Of a stretch of DNA of 64,000 bases, positions 9,361 to 18,140 are shown one piece after another. The notes under the pieces were generated by a model, which saw nothing but the letters and a program-made list of their open reading frames with translations, did not search any database and was not told where the DNA came from. Position 1 is the first letter of the stretch. Each line of letters begins with the position of its first letter. The position numbers and the translations under genes were made by a program. This DNA is from Clostridia bacterium (GTDB lineage: Bacteria; Bacillota; Peptococcia; DRI-13; SM3-B62). Location: the NCBI GenBank assembly GCA_018433675.1, contig JAHDQS010000033.1, forward strand, positions 86,007-150,006, written 5' to 3'.

Positions 9361-10599
9361 TTACACCCCGGAAATCCCGCTCAGTTGTTCTTCATCCTTC
9401 TTGACCATTACCAAAACACCGATATGGCTATACGGCGCGATATCACTATTATTCTCGATAACTGTAATATTATGTTCCCTGCTTCCCCTTACTTTAGCGT
9501 ATTCTTTGCCGTATTCCCCTCCCACAACGGCACCTTCGCCAACTGTTACTTCTTCACCGATAATGGCCTTATCTATAACTACTCCTGCACAGATTTTCAC
9601 ATTTGCCATGACAATAGAATCTTTGACCCTCGCCCCCGGTTCCACTTCCACACCTGAAAAAACAAGAGAGTTCTCTATCTCCCCAAATATCCGACAGCCC
9701 TCGGCAACCATGGAATTTTTCACATAAGACCCGGCAGCAAAGTACGCAGGAGGAAAGGACGTGCTCTCCGAATACACGCACCAATCGTTATCAAACATCT
9801 TAAGCCTAGCATCATCATCCAATATTTCCATACTGGCCAGCCAGTAGCTCTCCACTGTTCCCACATCCCGCCAATATCCTTGATAAGGAAAGGCATAGAT
9901 GCTGCGGCCCTCCTTTAGCATGCGGGGAATGACATTCTTGCCGAAATCGTTGTTTGAGGTGCTGTCTAAGGCATCCTTTTTCAAATATGTCTTCAATACC
10001 TCAGTTTTAAAAATATAAATCCCCATAGAGGCCAAATTGTTTTTCGGTTTTCTCGGCTTTTCTTCAAATTCGGTGATCCTCATATTTCCATCGGCACTCA
10101 TAATACCAAATCTGCCGGCTTCCTCCCAGGGTACCTCAATCACAGATATCGTTAAATCGGCATCTTTGCTACGATGGTAGACAAGCATTTCCTCATAATT
10201 CATTTTATAAATGTGGTCCCCCGACAGTATTAAGACGTGCTCAGGTTCAAAGCTATCGATGTAATCAATGTTTTGATATACTGAATGGGCCGTGCCCTGA
10301 TACCAGCAGCCGCCCCTGTCTCCCACATAAGGCGGCAACACCGTTACCCCTTTCCCCTTGCCATGCAAATCCCAATTAACACCCATACCAATATATTTAT
10401 TCAACAGCTGGGGCTTATATTGAGTCAAAACACCCACCGTATCTATCCCGGAATTGGCACAGTTGCTTAGGCTAAAATCTATGATGCGGTATTGTCCGCC
10501 AAAGGGAACCGCCGGTTTAGCTATATTCCTGGTCAACCCCCGCAGGCGGCTTCCCTGACCGCCGGCAAGCAGCATAGCAATGCACTCTTTTTTTTGCAT
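9361..10599 (-). CDS. glgC: glucose-1-phosphate adenylyltransferase (ADP-glucose pyrophosphorylase)
   Basis: Catalyses ATP plus glucose-1-phosphate to ADP-glucose, the committed step of glycogen synthesis. The 412 residues include the nucleotide-binding loop [14 protein letters not shown] with the family KPAVPFGG, the glucose-1-phosphate loop [13 protein letters not shown] (about residue 130), and [12 protein letters not shown]. The C-terminal hexapeptide beta-helix, which carries allosteric effector contacts in this family, is intact. It starts 4 bp after the glgP stop. Pairing with the degenerate GlgD downstream suggests a GlgC-GlgD complex. Confidence 0.95.
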   Translation of the reverse strand: MQKKECIAMLLAGGQGSRLRGLTRNIAKPAVPFGGQYRIIDFSLSNCANSGIDTVGVLTQYKPQLLNKYIGMGVNWDLHGKGKGVTVLPPYVGDRGGCWYQGTAHSVYQNIDYIDSFEPEHVLILSGDHIYKMNYEEMLVYHRSKDADLTISVIEVPWEEAGRFGIMSADGNMRITEFEEKPRKPKNNLASMGIYIFKTEVLKTYLKKDALDSTSNNDFGKNVIPRMLKEGRSIYAFPYQGYWRDVGTVESYWLASMEILDDDARLKMFDNDWCVYSESTSFPPAYFAAGSYVKNSMVAEGCRIFGEIENSLVFSGVEVEPGARVKDSIVMANVKICAGVVIDKAIIGEEVTVGEGAVVGGEYGKEYAKVRGSREHNITVIENNSDIAPYSHIGVLVMVKKDEEQLSGISGV

Positions 10600-10602
10600 T
10601 TT

Positions 10603-13041
10603 TCATTCTCCTATCTCAGATTCGTCAACAGGTTTGATTTTCCATATTTCCTCTGCATACTCACTTATTGTCCTATCACTGGAAAAATCCCCGGCATGAG
10701 CTATATTGTGGATACACATCCTTCTCCATGCAGACTGTTCCCTGTACTTTTTCCCTAAACGCTCTTGGGCTGCCGCATAATTACTAAAATCATGCAAGAC
10801 AAAGAAAGTATCGTTATGAAAAAGCAAATGCTCATAAATAGCTTTAAATTCTCTGTTTTGCCTGAAAAACCCGCGCAACAACTGTTCACAGACGGTTTTA
10901 ATTCTTTCGTTTTGGTTGCAAATGGTCAAGGGGCAATACCCTCCGTGACGGCAGAAGTCGCCAGTCTCCTTTGCCGTAGCGCCGAAGACAAAGATGTTGC
11001 CCTCGCCAACCTTTTCCATAATTTCAATGTTGGCACCGTCTCTCGTTCCGATTGTAACGGCTCCATTCATCATGAATTTCATGTTCCCCGTTCCCGAAGC
11101 TTCTTTACCTGCCGTGGATATCTGCTCACTCACATCGGCAGCCGGATAGGCTTTCTCGGCTAACGACACATTGTAGTTTTCTAAAAACACAACCTTGAGC
11201 TTATCGTTTGTCTTGGCATCATTGTTGACAACATCGGCAACACTGTTGATCAGTTTGATTACCTGTTTGGCCAGGTAATAGGCAGGAGCTGCTTTTCCCC
11301 CAAAAATAAATGTTCGGGGAAAGAATTCTGCCATCGGGCACTCATGTAAGTGATTGTAGATACTCATGATGTGTAAAATGTTTAGCAATTGACGCTTATA
11401 GCCGTGAATCCTTTTAATGTGCATATCAAATATGGATTCCGGCTCCACAATAACGCCCTGAGTCTTTTTGAGATATGAAGCAAGATTTTTTTTGTTTTCC
11501 AGTTTTATTGAAGCAATTTCAGCCTGAAAGGAGGCATCGTCGGCGTAATTCTTTAGATGTATTAGTTGAGCAGGTCTTGCAATCCACTCCCGGCCTATGG
11601 CCTCAATTATCAGGCTGCTCAAACGCGGATTAGCCAACAAGAGCCATCTCCTATGGGTAATACCGTTTGTTTTGTTTGTAAATTTACCCGGGTAATACTC
11701 ATGGAATTTCTTCATTACACTTTGTTTTAATATCTGAGTATGAAGCTTGGCTACCCCATTGACAGTATGACTGCCGATAACGGCAAGGTTACCCATTCTG
11801 ATAAAACCATCCCAGATTATGGCCATCTCTTTTAATTGCTCAGCACCACACGGATACTTACCGATTACTTCCCGGCAAAACCTTTCATTGATCTCCTCAA
11901 TAATCATATAAACCCGCGGCAAAAGCTCACGAAAAAAATCCATTGGCCATTTTTCCAAGGCTTCAGGCAGTGTTGTGTGATTCGTGTAGGAAATGGTATT
12001 CTTGGTGATTTCCCAGGCTTCTTCCCAAGACATACCGTTATCATCAAGCAAAATCCTCATCAGTTCCCCTACTGCCAAGGTGGGATGGGTATCATTGATA
12101 TGCACGGCTACCTGCTCTGGGAGAAAATTAAGGTCCTTATATTCCTCTTTACACTTACGAATAATGCTCTGCAGACCGGCTGAAACGAAAAAATACTCTT
12201 GCTTCAGCCTTAGCAATTGTCCTTCATGGGTTGTATCATCAGGATACAAAACCTGTGACACGGCTTCCACGAAACATTTATGTTTTAAAGCACCCGCATA
12301 ATTTCCCCGGCAAAAGGTGTGGAAGTCAAAATCAACCTGGGCGGTTTCCGCGCTCCAAAGCCTCATGTAATTGACCATCCCATTTTGATAGCCGACTATT
12401 GGTATATCATAAGGGACGGCACGCACCGTTTCATAATTTACATGTTCAAAGTTCAAGCTGCCATTCTTCCCGCTGACGATTACAAAACCGCCATACCTTA
12501 CATGTTCATCTTCTTCAGGCTTCCTGTATTCCCAAATGTTTCCGTCTTTCAACCAATCATCCGGAATCTCGACTTGTTCACCATTGACTATTTTTTGTTC
12601 AAATAACCCATATCTATAGCGAATGCCACAGCCATATCCCTGAAACCCAAGGGAAGCAAGAGAATCCAGGAAACCTGAAGCCAGTCTCCCTAAACCGCCG
12701 TTACCTAATCCGGGGTCTTCTTCCTGCTCCGCTAATTCATAAAGGTCAACCCCTATTTCTGCCAACCCTTTCTCAACCATATCCTTGATTCCTAAGTTAA
12801 GCAGATTGTTCAGCAAAAAACGTCCGGGCAAAAACTCTATCGATAGGTAATAGATCTTTTTTCTTTTTTGCGCTGAACAGTTTTGCACTGAAGCATCCCA
12901 TGTCCTGCTTATTTCGTCCCTTACCAGCATCGCCAAAGCAGTGTACTTTTCCCGCCTAGTTCCGGTATCAATGTTTTTCCCGTATAGCTCAATGAATTTT
13001 TCCTTCATTTTTTCCTTGAATAATTCTTTATCCTGCAGCAT
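10603..13041 (-). CDS. glgP: glycogen/maltodextrin phosphorylase (GT35)
   Basis: PLP-dependent phosphorylase that removes terminal glucose from glycogen as glucose-1-phosphate. The length (812 residues) and the motifs are standard: GNGGLGRLASGFLDSLASLG near the N-terminus, NDTHPTLAVGELMR in the middle, FIFGGKAAPAYYLAK, and the PLP-lysine signature EASGTGNMKFMMNGA near residue 650. It lies 58 bp downstream of glgB and 4 bp before glgC. Joint transcription of synthesis and breakdown genes implies control mainly at enzyme level. Confidence 0.96.
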   Translation of the reverse strand: MLQDKELFKEKMKEKFIELYGKNIDTGTRREKYTALAMLVRDEISRTWDASVQNCSAQKRKKIYYLSIEFLPGRFLLNNLLNLGIKDMVEKGLAEIGVDLYELAEQEEDPGLGNGGLGRLASGFLDSLASLGFQGYGCGIRYRYGLFEQKIVNGEQVEIPDDWLKDGNIWEYRKPEEDEHVRYGGFVIVSGKNGSLNFEHVNYETVRAVPYDIPIVGYQNGMVNYMRLWSAETAQVDFDFHTFCRGNYAGALKHKCFVEAVSQVLYPDDTTHEGQLLRLKQEYFFVSAGLQSIIRKCKEEYKDLNFLPEQVAVHINDTHPTLAVGELMRILLDDNGMSWEEAWEITKNTISYTNHTTLPEALEKWPMDFFRELLPRVYMIIEEINERFCREVIGKYPCGAEQLKEMAIIWDGFIRMGNLAVIGSHTVNGVAKLHTQILKQSVMKKFHEYYPGKFTNKTNGITHRRWLLLANPRLSSLIIEAIGREWIARPAQLIHLKNYADDASFQAEIASIKLENKKNLASYLKKTQGVIVEPESIFDMHIKRIHGYKRQLLNILHIMSIYNHLHECPMAEFFPRTFIFGGKAAPAYYLAKQVIKLINSVADVVNNDAKTNDKLKVVFLENYNVSLAEKAYPAADVSEQISTAGKEASGTGNMKFMMNGAVTIGTRDGANIEIMEKVGEGNIFVFGATAKETGDFCRHGGYCPLTICNQNERIKTVCEQLLRGFFRQNREFKAIYEHLLFHNDTFFVLHDFSNYAAAQERLGKKYREQSAWRRMCIHNIAHAGDFSSDRTISEYAEEIWKIKPVDESEIGE

Positions 13042-13099
13042 TTAAAACCCCCGCTCAATGTTGGGTGCTAGTTCTTAAGTTTCCCCCAGAAGTCCTTTT

Positions 13100-14983
13100 T
13101 TATTTCTCCGCCTTTTGCTTCAACACCACAAATGCTAAAGGAGGAACAATCATTTCAAGGGAATAAGGTTGATTGTGCCATGGTATTTTCTCCGTCTCAA
13201 GAATACCTTCGTTCTTCTTGTCCGAGCCCCCATAAATTTCTAAGTCACTGTTAAAAATTTCTTCATAACTTCCTTCTTGCGGTATCCCTATCCGAAATCC
13301 GGCAAAATATTGGGGAGTAAAGTTACAAAGAATAAGGAGCCAATCCTGTTTCTCCTTGCTTTTCCTGATAAAAACAATGATGCTTTGCCGATTGTTATGA
13401 CAATCGATCCACTCAAAGCCTTCCCAACCATGGTCAAGCTCCCAGAAGGCTTTCTGGTTAAGATAAAAGTGATTCAAGGCCCTCACGTAATTATGAAAAG
13501 CGGTATGCATAGGGAAATCCAAAAGTTTCCACTCAAGTCCTTCGTAATAGCGCCACTCAATAAACTGCGCAAATTCCCCTCCCATAAACAAGAGCTTCTT
13601 CCCCGGGTGAGACATCATGTACCCCAAAAACACCCGTAAATTAGCAAACTTTTGCCAGTAATCCCCCGGCATTTTCTCAATCAGCGATTTCTTGCCGTGT
13701 ACCACCTCGTCATGGGACATGGGAAGTATGAAATTCTCTGAAAAAGCGTAAAGGAAGGAGAAGGTCAGCAGATTATGATGCCATTGTCTGAACAGAGAAT
13801 CGGTTTCCATGTACCGCAACACATCATTCATCCAACCCATATTCCACTTGTAATTGAAGCCTAGTCCTCCCATATCCGTAGGTCTTGTTACCAATGGCCA
13901 TTCTGTCGATTCCTCGGCTACCATCAGGGCATGAGGAAAATATGAAAACACCACCTCGTTCATTTGCTTGATCAGGGAGATCGCTTCCAGATTCCCATTC
14001 CCCCCGTACTTGTTCGGGAACCATTCCCCGGCTTTTTTACCGTAATCGAGATAGAGCATACTGGCGACGGCATCCATCCTCAAGCCGTCGATATGATAAA
14101 GATCAAACCAGAACACCGCGTTGGAAATTAAAAAGCTTTTGACCTCCGGTCTCCCGTAGTCAAATCTCATCGTTCCCCAACCGTAGAGCTCTTCGACCTC
14201 AAACAATTTACTTCCGTCAAAAAAAGCTAAACCATGTCCATCCTTGCAAAAATGGGCGGGCACCCAATCAAGGATAACCCCGATTCCACGACGGTGACAG
14301 CAATCCACAAAATACATGAAATCGTGAGGTGTTCCATATCTACTGGTCACGGCGAAATATCCGGTGACCTGATAACCCCAGGAACCGTCGTAAGGATGCT
14401 CCGTCACAGGCAGCAGCTGCAAATGGGTATAACCCATCTCGGCGGCATATTCGACCAACTCTTCGGCCAGTTCCCTGTACGTATAAAGGCTTCCATCCTC
14501 TTTTCCTTTCCATGAGCCAAGGTGCACCTCATAAATGTTCAGCGGCTTCTCATAAACAGACTCCCCGGACCTTTTCTCCATCCAATCCGCGTCTTGCCAC
14601 TCATATCCTTCTAACTCAAATACCCTGGAAGCCGACTTCGGTCGACACTCCGCATAAAATGCATAAGGATCCGCCTTGGTCAGTTCATAACCGTCTGGAG
14701 TAAGAACCATGAATTTATAGAGATCGCCGTTTTCGACCCCGGTCACAAAAAGCGTCCACAAGCCGGAATTTTCTACCCTCTGCAAGGAATGGCTCTCTTT
14801 GTTCCAGGCGTTAAAATCGCCAACTACACTGACACTTTTGGCTTGGGGCGCCCATACGGTAAAACGCACTCCATGTTTGCCGTCTTCTTCCCGCAAATGA
14901 GCACCCAAAACACGATAGCTTTTGTATAAGGTGCCCTGGTGGAAGAGATAAACATCATCTAAACCGGGAAAGCTTGAACCCAT
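13100..14983 (-). CDS. glgB: 1,4-alpha-glucan branching enzyme (GH13)
   Basis: Introduces alpha-1,6 branches into the growing glucan. The 627 residues have an N-terminal CBM48-type beta domain (about residues 25-120; VRFTVWAPQAKSVSVVGDFN), the GH13 barrel with nucleophile Asp in IDGLRMDAVASMLYLDYG (about 310), catalytic Glu in LMVAEESTEWP (about 365), the pair in LPMSHDEVVHGKKSL, and an all-beta C-terminal domain. It is the first gene of the minus-strand glycogen operon. The ribosome binding site is weak (GGAAAAT), which is unusual here. The promoter should lie at 14984-15060, but I could not assign clear -35/-10 boxes. Confidence 0.95.
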   Translation of the reverse strand: MGSSFPGLDDVYLFHQGTLYKSYRVLGAHLREEDGKHGVRFTVWAPQAKSVSVVGDFNAWNKESHSLQRVENSGLWTLFVTGVENGDLYKFMVLTPDGYELTKADPYAFYAECRPKSASRVFELEGYEWQDADWMEKRSGESVYEKPLNIYEVHLGSWKGKEDGSLYTYRELAEELVEYAAEMGYTHLQLLPVTEHPYDGSWGYQVTGYFAVTSRYGTPHDFMYFVDCCHRRGIGVILDWVPAHFCKDGHGLAFFDGSKLFEVEELYGWGTMRFDYGRPEVKSFLISNAVFWFDLYHIDGLRMDAVASMLYLDYGKKAGEWFPNKYGGNGNLEAISLIKQMNEVVFSYFPHALMVAEESTEWPLVTRPTDMGGLGFNYKWNMGWMNDVLRYMETDSLFRQWHHNLLTFSFLYAFSENFILPMSHDEVVHGKKSLIEKMPGDYWQKFANLRVFLGYMMSHPGKKLLFMGGEFAQFIEWRYYEGLEWKLLDFPMHTAFHNYVRALNHFYLNQKAFWELDHGWEGFEWIDCHNNRQSIIVFIRKSKEKQDWLLILCNFTPQYFAGFRIGIPQEGSYEEIFNSDLEIYGGSDKKNEGILETEKIPWHNQPYSLEMIVPPLAFVVLKQKAEK

Positions 14984-15065
14984 ATTTTCCAGTACCGTCC
15001 TTTTTTAATTTAACTACCTTATAACCATACCCATATATTTTGCCATTTATCAGCTTTGATTAAAC

Positions 15066-15110
15066 AAAAAAAAGACCCCTTTTGGTTCGTTAATCCATAG
15101 GGGTCTTTTT
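15066..15110. terminator. bidirectional rho-independent terminator (copy 1)
   Basis: Stem AAAGACCCC (15071-15079) pairs with GGGGTCTTT (15100-15108). The hairpin is flanked by A-runs on the left and T-runs on the right, so it can act on both strands: for the NYN remnant (minus) and against read-through toward glgB. A virtually identical hairpin with the same loop spacing lies at 16540-16582. Confidence 0.85.
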
Positions 15111-15121
15111 GCCTTTAATGA

Positions 15122-15378
15122 TTATTTAGGCACATCATGAGAAGAATCATTAATCCAGTAAAACTTGTACGCGTGTGATTGCAAATCCGGCGAAACACTA
15201 TACTTGAAAACGCACAATTCGATCCTTTTATTCAAGTACTCTCTGACGTGGGACAAAGCATCCTCAGGGTCGCCGTCACCCGAAGATAAAATAAGGCTGT
15301 CATAATTCTCCTGGTAGGCCAGTTTTACGATCAGCATAGCAATCCCAACATCAACGTCTTTTTGCATTTGCTCGCCGG
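15122..15378 (-). pseudogene. C-terminal fragment of an NYN-domain protein (duplicate)
   Basis: From the residues GEQMQK onward, this fragment matches the last about 85 residues of the intact NYN gene at 16597-17151 with only scattered changes (for example SSGDGDPEDALSHV against SSGDGDLEDALSHV). The N-terminal half, with the first catalytic Asp, is missing. Upstream sequence switches abruptly at about 15378 into the 3' end of the DUF1016 gene. No convincing start or ribosome binding site was found, so it is treated as a remnant. The downstream terminator is duplicated with it, giving a repeat of roughly 310 bp. Confidence 0.8.
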
Positions 15379-15389
15379 CATTCCCTCTT

Positions 15390-16403
15390 TTATTCGTTTT
15401 CTTCATCAGCGGTGCTTTCGGCAAGATCCGTTAACTCACGTAGTTTGTTTTCCAGTATGCGCTTATCCGGCAAGTGCAATTTATAATCCGCAATCATGGC
15501 GGGCGACAGGCTACGACTTAATGCGTACTCGACCACCGTCGCATCCTTCTTAGTACAGAGAATAAGCCCCACGCTCGGATTCTCATCGGTTTTTTTGATA
15601 TCGCGGTCAAGAGCCTCAAGATAGAATTCCACCTTGCCAAGGTGTTCCGGCTCAAACTCACCAATTTTCAGTTCTATCGCCACAAGGCAATGAAGTCCGC
15701 GATTATAAAACAACAGGTCGATAAAGAAATCACGGGTCCCTACCTGAACGCGGTATTCTTCGCCAACGAAGGTAAAGTCTTTACCAAACTCCAAAATAAA
15801 TTCTTTCAGGTTTCCGACAATAGCTGTTCGCAAGTCTTTCTCCTTGTGATATTCAGGTAAATCTAAGAATTCAAGCACATAGCTGTCGCGCAGGGCGGTC
15901 AAACCCTCGCTGCGTTCGGTTATTAGTTTGTTTGTGATTTCCGACATCATTGTGCGTTCATACAGGCCGCTATCCATCTGCCGTTTCAATTCACGGAAAG
16001 AATAGCGGTTTTTGACCGCCAAAGTAAGATAAAACTCCCGCTCCTCATCCGTCTTACACGACAATATTTGAAGATTGTGCGACCACGTCAGTTCTCGCAA
16101 CAATGTTGCGAGTTTTTCGTTGCCGTAATAGGTTTCGTAAAATTGCTTCATTCTCCATATATTGGACGCAGAAAAGCCTTTAATGCCAACATAGCGGCTC
16201 TGTATGAATTCCGAAAATTCCTTGACGACAGACTTGCCCCAACCGCCCTCGGAAACGCAGCGGCTTACATACTCGCCGATGTCCCAGTACATATTAATGA
16301 GTTCCCGGTTGACAGCGCGAAATGCGCTCTCGCGTGCATTGTCAATAATGGAAATAACCTCATCAAAATTATTAGCGTCGTTCGGGATTAAGCTGTTGGC
16401 CAT
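15390..16403 (-). CDS. DUF1016 / YhcG-type PD-(D/E)XK nuclease-family protein
   Basis: A 337-residue protein with the two-part DUF1016 layout: an N-terminal helical domain (about 1-160, including the conserved KLATLLRELTWSHN) and a C-terminal PD-(D/E)XK-like domain in which RDFFIDLLFYNRGLHCLVAIELK supplies the acidic residues and lysine of the nuclease core. Members are often accessory or horizontally moved genes, found with restriction systems or repeats. The start is ATG 16403, with GGAGG 7 bases upstream; the longer frame to 16445 lacks a ribosome binding site. The gene sits between two copies of the NYN 3' end and terminator, as if inserted by duplication. Cellular target unknown. Confidence 0.85.
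   Translation of the reverse strand: MANSLIPNDANNFDEVISIIDNARESAFRAVNRELINMYWDIGEYVSRCVSEGGWGKSVVKEFSEFIQSRYVGIKGFSASNIWRMKQFYETYYGNEKLATLLRELTWSHNLQILSCKTDEEREFYLTLAVKNRYSFRELKRQMDSGLYERTMMSEITNKLITERSEGLTALRDSYVLEFLDLPEYHKEKDLRTAIVGNLKEFILEFGKDFTFVGEEYRVQVGTRDFFIDLLFYNRGLHCLVAIELKIGEFEPEHLGKVEFYLEALDRDIKKTDENPSVGLILCTKKDATVVEYALSRSLSPAMIADYKLHLPDKRILENKLRELTDLAESTADEENE
16094..16112. repeat. inverted repeat inside the DUF1016 gene
   Basis: CTCGCAACA and TGTTGCGAG flank a single central A. The repeat lies within the codons for the conserved LATLLREL segment. With flanks (TT before, TTTT after) it matches the palindrome at 16449-16466 upstream of the same gene. Confidence 0.7.
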
Positions 16404-16448
16404 AAGTGTTCCTCCAATTGTGCCGATAATGTTGGCACTTTTCAAATT

Positions 16449-16466
16449 CTCGCAACGCGTTGCGAG
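16449..16466. promoter_or_regulatory. 18-bp perfect palindrome upstream of the DUF1016 gene
   Basis: CTCGCAACG followed by CGTTGCGAG is a perfect palindrome 46 bp upstream of the chosen start codon. Apart from the centre, it repeats the inverted repeat found inside the gene at 16094-16112, including flanking TT and TTTT. It could be an operator; no binding protein is identified. Confidence 0.5.
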
Positions 16467-16539
16467 TTTTACACGCTCGCTTCCTCAGTTGATCCGTGAC
16501 GATCGCAATTGTACTGCTTTACGAATTTGATAGCGGTTC

Positions 16540-16582
16540 AAAAAAGACCCCTTTTGGTTCGTTAATCCATAGGGGTCTTTTT
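16540..16582. terminator. bidirectional rho-independent terminator (copy 2)
   Basis: Stem AAAGACCCC (16543-16551) pairs with GGGGTCTTT (16572-16580), with the same sequence and 29-bp arm offset as the copy at 15066-15110. It terminates the intact NYN gene on the minus strand and separates it from the DUF1016 gene. Confidence 0.85.
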
Positions 16583-16596
16583 GCCTTTTTCTACTC

Positions 16597-17151
16597 TTAT
16601 TTTAACACGTCATGAGAAAAATCATTAATCCAATAAATCTTATCCGCATATGATTGCAAGTCCGGCGAAACACCGTACCTAAAAACACACAATTCAATCC
16701 TCTTATTCAGGTACTCTCTGACATGTGATAAGGCATCCTCCAGGTCGCCGTCACCTGAGGATAGAATAAGGTTGTCATAATTCTCCTGGTAGGCCAGTTT
16801 TACGATTAGCGTGGCAATACCTACATCAACACCTTTTTGCATCTGCTCGCCAATGGCTTTAGCGCAATATGGACACCTGAATTCCTGTTCCTTCAATTTG
16901 TATAACTTTACAATAAATTGAGGTCCGTCAGGCCAAGCTGTCTTTAGCCAAGTATTAAACGCATTCTGCGCATCCGAGGGCGGGTTCTTGGTTGAATTCA
17001 GATAATACCCTCTGCTTATTGGCCCATCCTTTTCAAGCTCCTTTCTAAGCTTAAGATAGTCAAAATTATACCCGTTGTTAACCGAACGCTGAGCGTTGAA
17101 CAAATAGGCTGCATCTATCAGCCACACGGTTTTCCCTGTTCTCAAGGGCAC
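16597..17151 (-). CDS. NYN-domain (LabA/DUF88-like) putative RNase
   Basis: A 184-residue NYN-domain protein. Family acidic residues that bind metal are visible: the first Asp in VWLIDAAYLFNAQRS (about residue 12), then KGVDVGIATLIVKLAY and LILSSGDGDLEDALSHV. A CPYC pair in the middle may bind metal or simply be local. NYN proteins are PIN-like and often act on RNA, but the target here is unknown. The start is GTG 17151, with GGAGG 5 bases upstream. Its 3' half and terminator are duplicated at 15066-15378. Confidence 0.8.
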   Translation of the reverse strand: MPLRTGKTVWLIDAAYLFNAQRSVNNGYNFDYLKLRKELEKDGPISRGYYLNSTKNPPSDAQNAFNTWLKTAWPDGPQFIVKLYKLKEQEFRCPYCAKAIGEQMQKGVDVGIATLIVKLAYQENYDNLILSSGDGDLEDALSHVREYLNKRIELCVFRYGVSPDLQSYADKIYWINDFSHDVLK

Positions 17152-17316
17152 AACCACCTCCTGTTGTTAGTTGCCTTTTCTTCTCTCTCCCTTCTTTTTG
17201 TTGCTGTTTTTATTATTAAACACCTAACATTTGTGTATATTACCAATTCTAGACTGTACCATAATATTCCTGCAAGGTTATCTATATTTTAATAATAATT
17301 TAAAATAGTACAAGAA

Positions 17317-17368
17317 ATCTCTCGCCTCAAAGCTATCTACCGCGATAGCTAGGTTAAAAACGAGAGAT
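17317..17368. other. two-level hairpin between flavodoxin and NYN genes
   Basis: The outer arms ATCTCTCG (17317-17324) and CGAGAGAT (17361-17368) enclose inner arms AGCTATC (17331-17337) and GATAGCT (17344-17350). It lies 9 bp after the flavodoxin stop on the minus strand and upstream of the NYN gene. There is no strong T-run directly after the outer stem, so it may be a terminator variant or a structured leader. Confidence 0.5.
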
Positions 17369-17376
17369 GAATTGCA

Positions 17377-17859
17377 TTATTTGTTTATTTTAATTTCTTG
17401 GAGCCAGTCCAGAACCTTTTTTTGGTTAATCTCTTTGTCTTCTTTTTTCGTACGAAAGCTTATTTCACTAACAATTTGATTCCCAGTCAACTCTTTCTTC
17501 ATTGCCTCTAAAGTCGAACCCTCACCGCCCCTATTAGTACAAAACAGAGCTATTTTTTTCCCTGCTATCCTTTCCTTGGTAAGAAATGTCCTGATCGCCG
17601 GCGTATAAGTCCAGGCCCAAACCGGAGTTCCAATGATAATTAGGTCATAATCGTTAAAATCAACATCATATGCTTGCAGTTTGGGAGTACTCTTTTTAAC
17701 CACCTGACTCCCTCCGGTCATATACTTCAAAGCCCCGGGAGAAATGTCTTTTAAGGGCTTGAGTTCCAGCGTCTCCGCCGTAATTTCCTTGGCCATGATT
17801 TCGGCTATCTCCCTGGTGTGTCCTTCTAAAGAATAATAAACAATAAGTGTTTTACCCAT
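17377..17859 (-). CDS. flavodoxin-family protein
   Basis: A 160-residue flavodoxin. The FMN phosphate loop is YYSLEGHTREIAEI near the N-terminus, the second FMN loop is GTPVWAWTYTPAIRTFL, and CTNRGGEGSTLEAM forms the third contact. The length fits a stand-alone electron carrier or a small FMN-dependent reductase. The start is ATG 17859, preceded by GGTGAG at 7 bases; a GTG 12 bases earlier is less likely. The N-terminus overlaps the 3' end of the GIY-YIG gene by 8 bp, suggesting coupled translation. Confidence 0.85.
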   Translation of the reverse strand: MGKTLIVYYSLEGHTREIAEIMAKEITAETLELKPLKDISPGALKYMTGGSQVVKKSTPKLQAYDVDFNDYDLIIIGTPVWAWTYTPAIRTFLTKERIAGKKIALFCTNRGGEGSTLEAMKKELTGNQIVSEISFRTKKEDKEINQKKVLDWLQEIKINK

Positions 17860-18103
17860 TCTTATTCTCACCCCATAATTCTTTTTTTGCGCTTCTCGTC
17901 AACTGTTTTATCCGGTATTCTCTTTTCATCGCCTCCCTCTTATCGTCGTATTCCTCAAAATATTTCAGTTTTACAGGACTCCTGGTCCGTGTATACTTGG
18001 CGCCCTGTCCCTGGTTATGCTTATTAATTCTTTCCTCAAGATTTACCGTCCATCCAGTATAGTAAGTACCGTCACTGCATTCTAATATATATACATAATA
18101 CAT
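17852..18103 (-). CDS. GIY-YIG nuclease-domain protein (UPF0213 type)
   Basis: An 83-residue single-domain GIY-YIG protein. The N-terminal MYYVYILECSDGTYYTGWT carries the two Tyr-rich strands of the motif (YVY and YTG); the conserved Arg and helix follow in NLEERINKHNQG, with the terminal Glu region in FEEYDDKREAMKRE. Small members of this family are widespread, and their role (DNA repair or structure-specific nicking) is not settled. It overlaps the downstream flavodoxin by 8 bp. Confidence 0.85.
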   Translation of the reverse strand: MYYVYILECSDGTYYTGWTVNLEERINKHNQGQGAKYTRTRSPVKLKYFEEYDDKREAMKREYRIKQLTRSAKKELWGENKNG

Positions 18104-18140
18104 TCAACGATCCTATCTCCTTTTACCGATCATATTCAAT

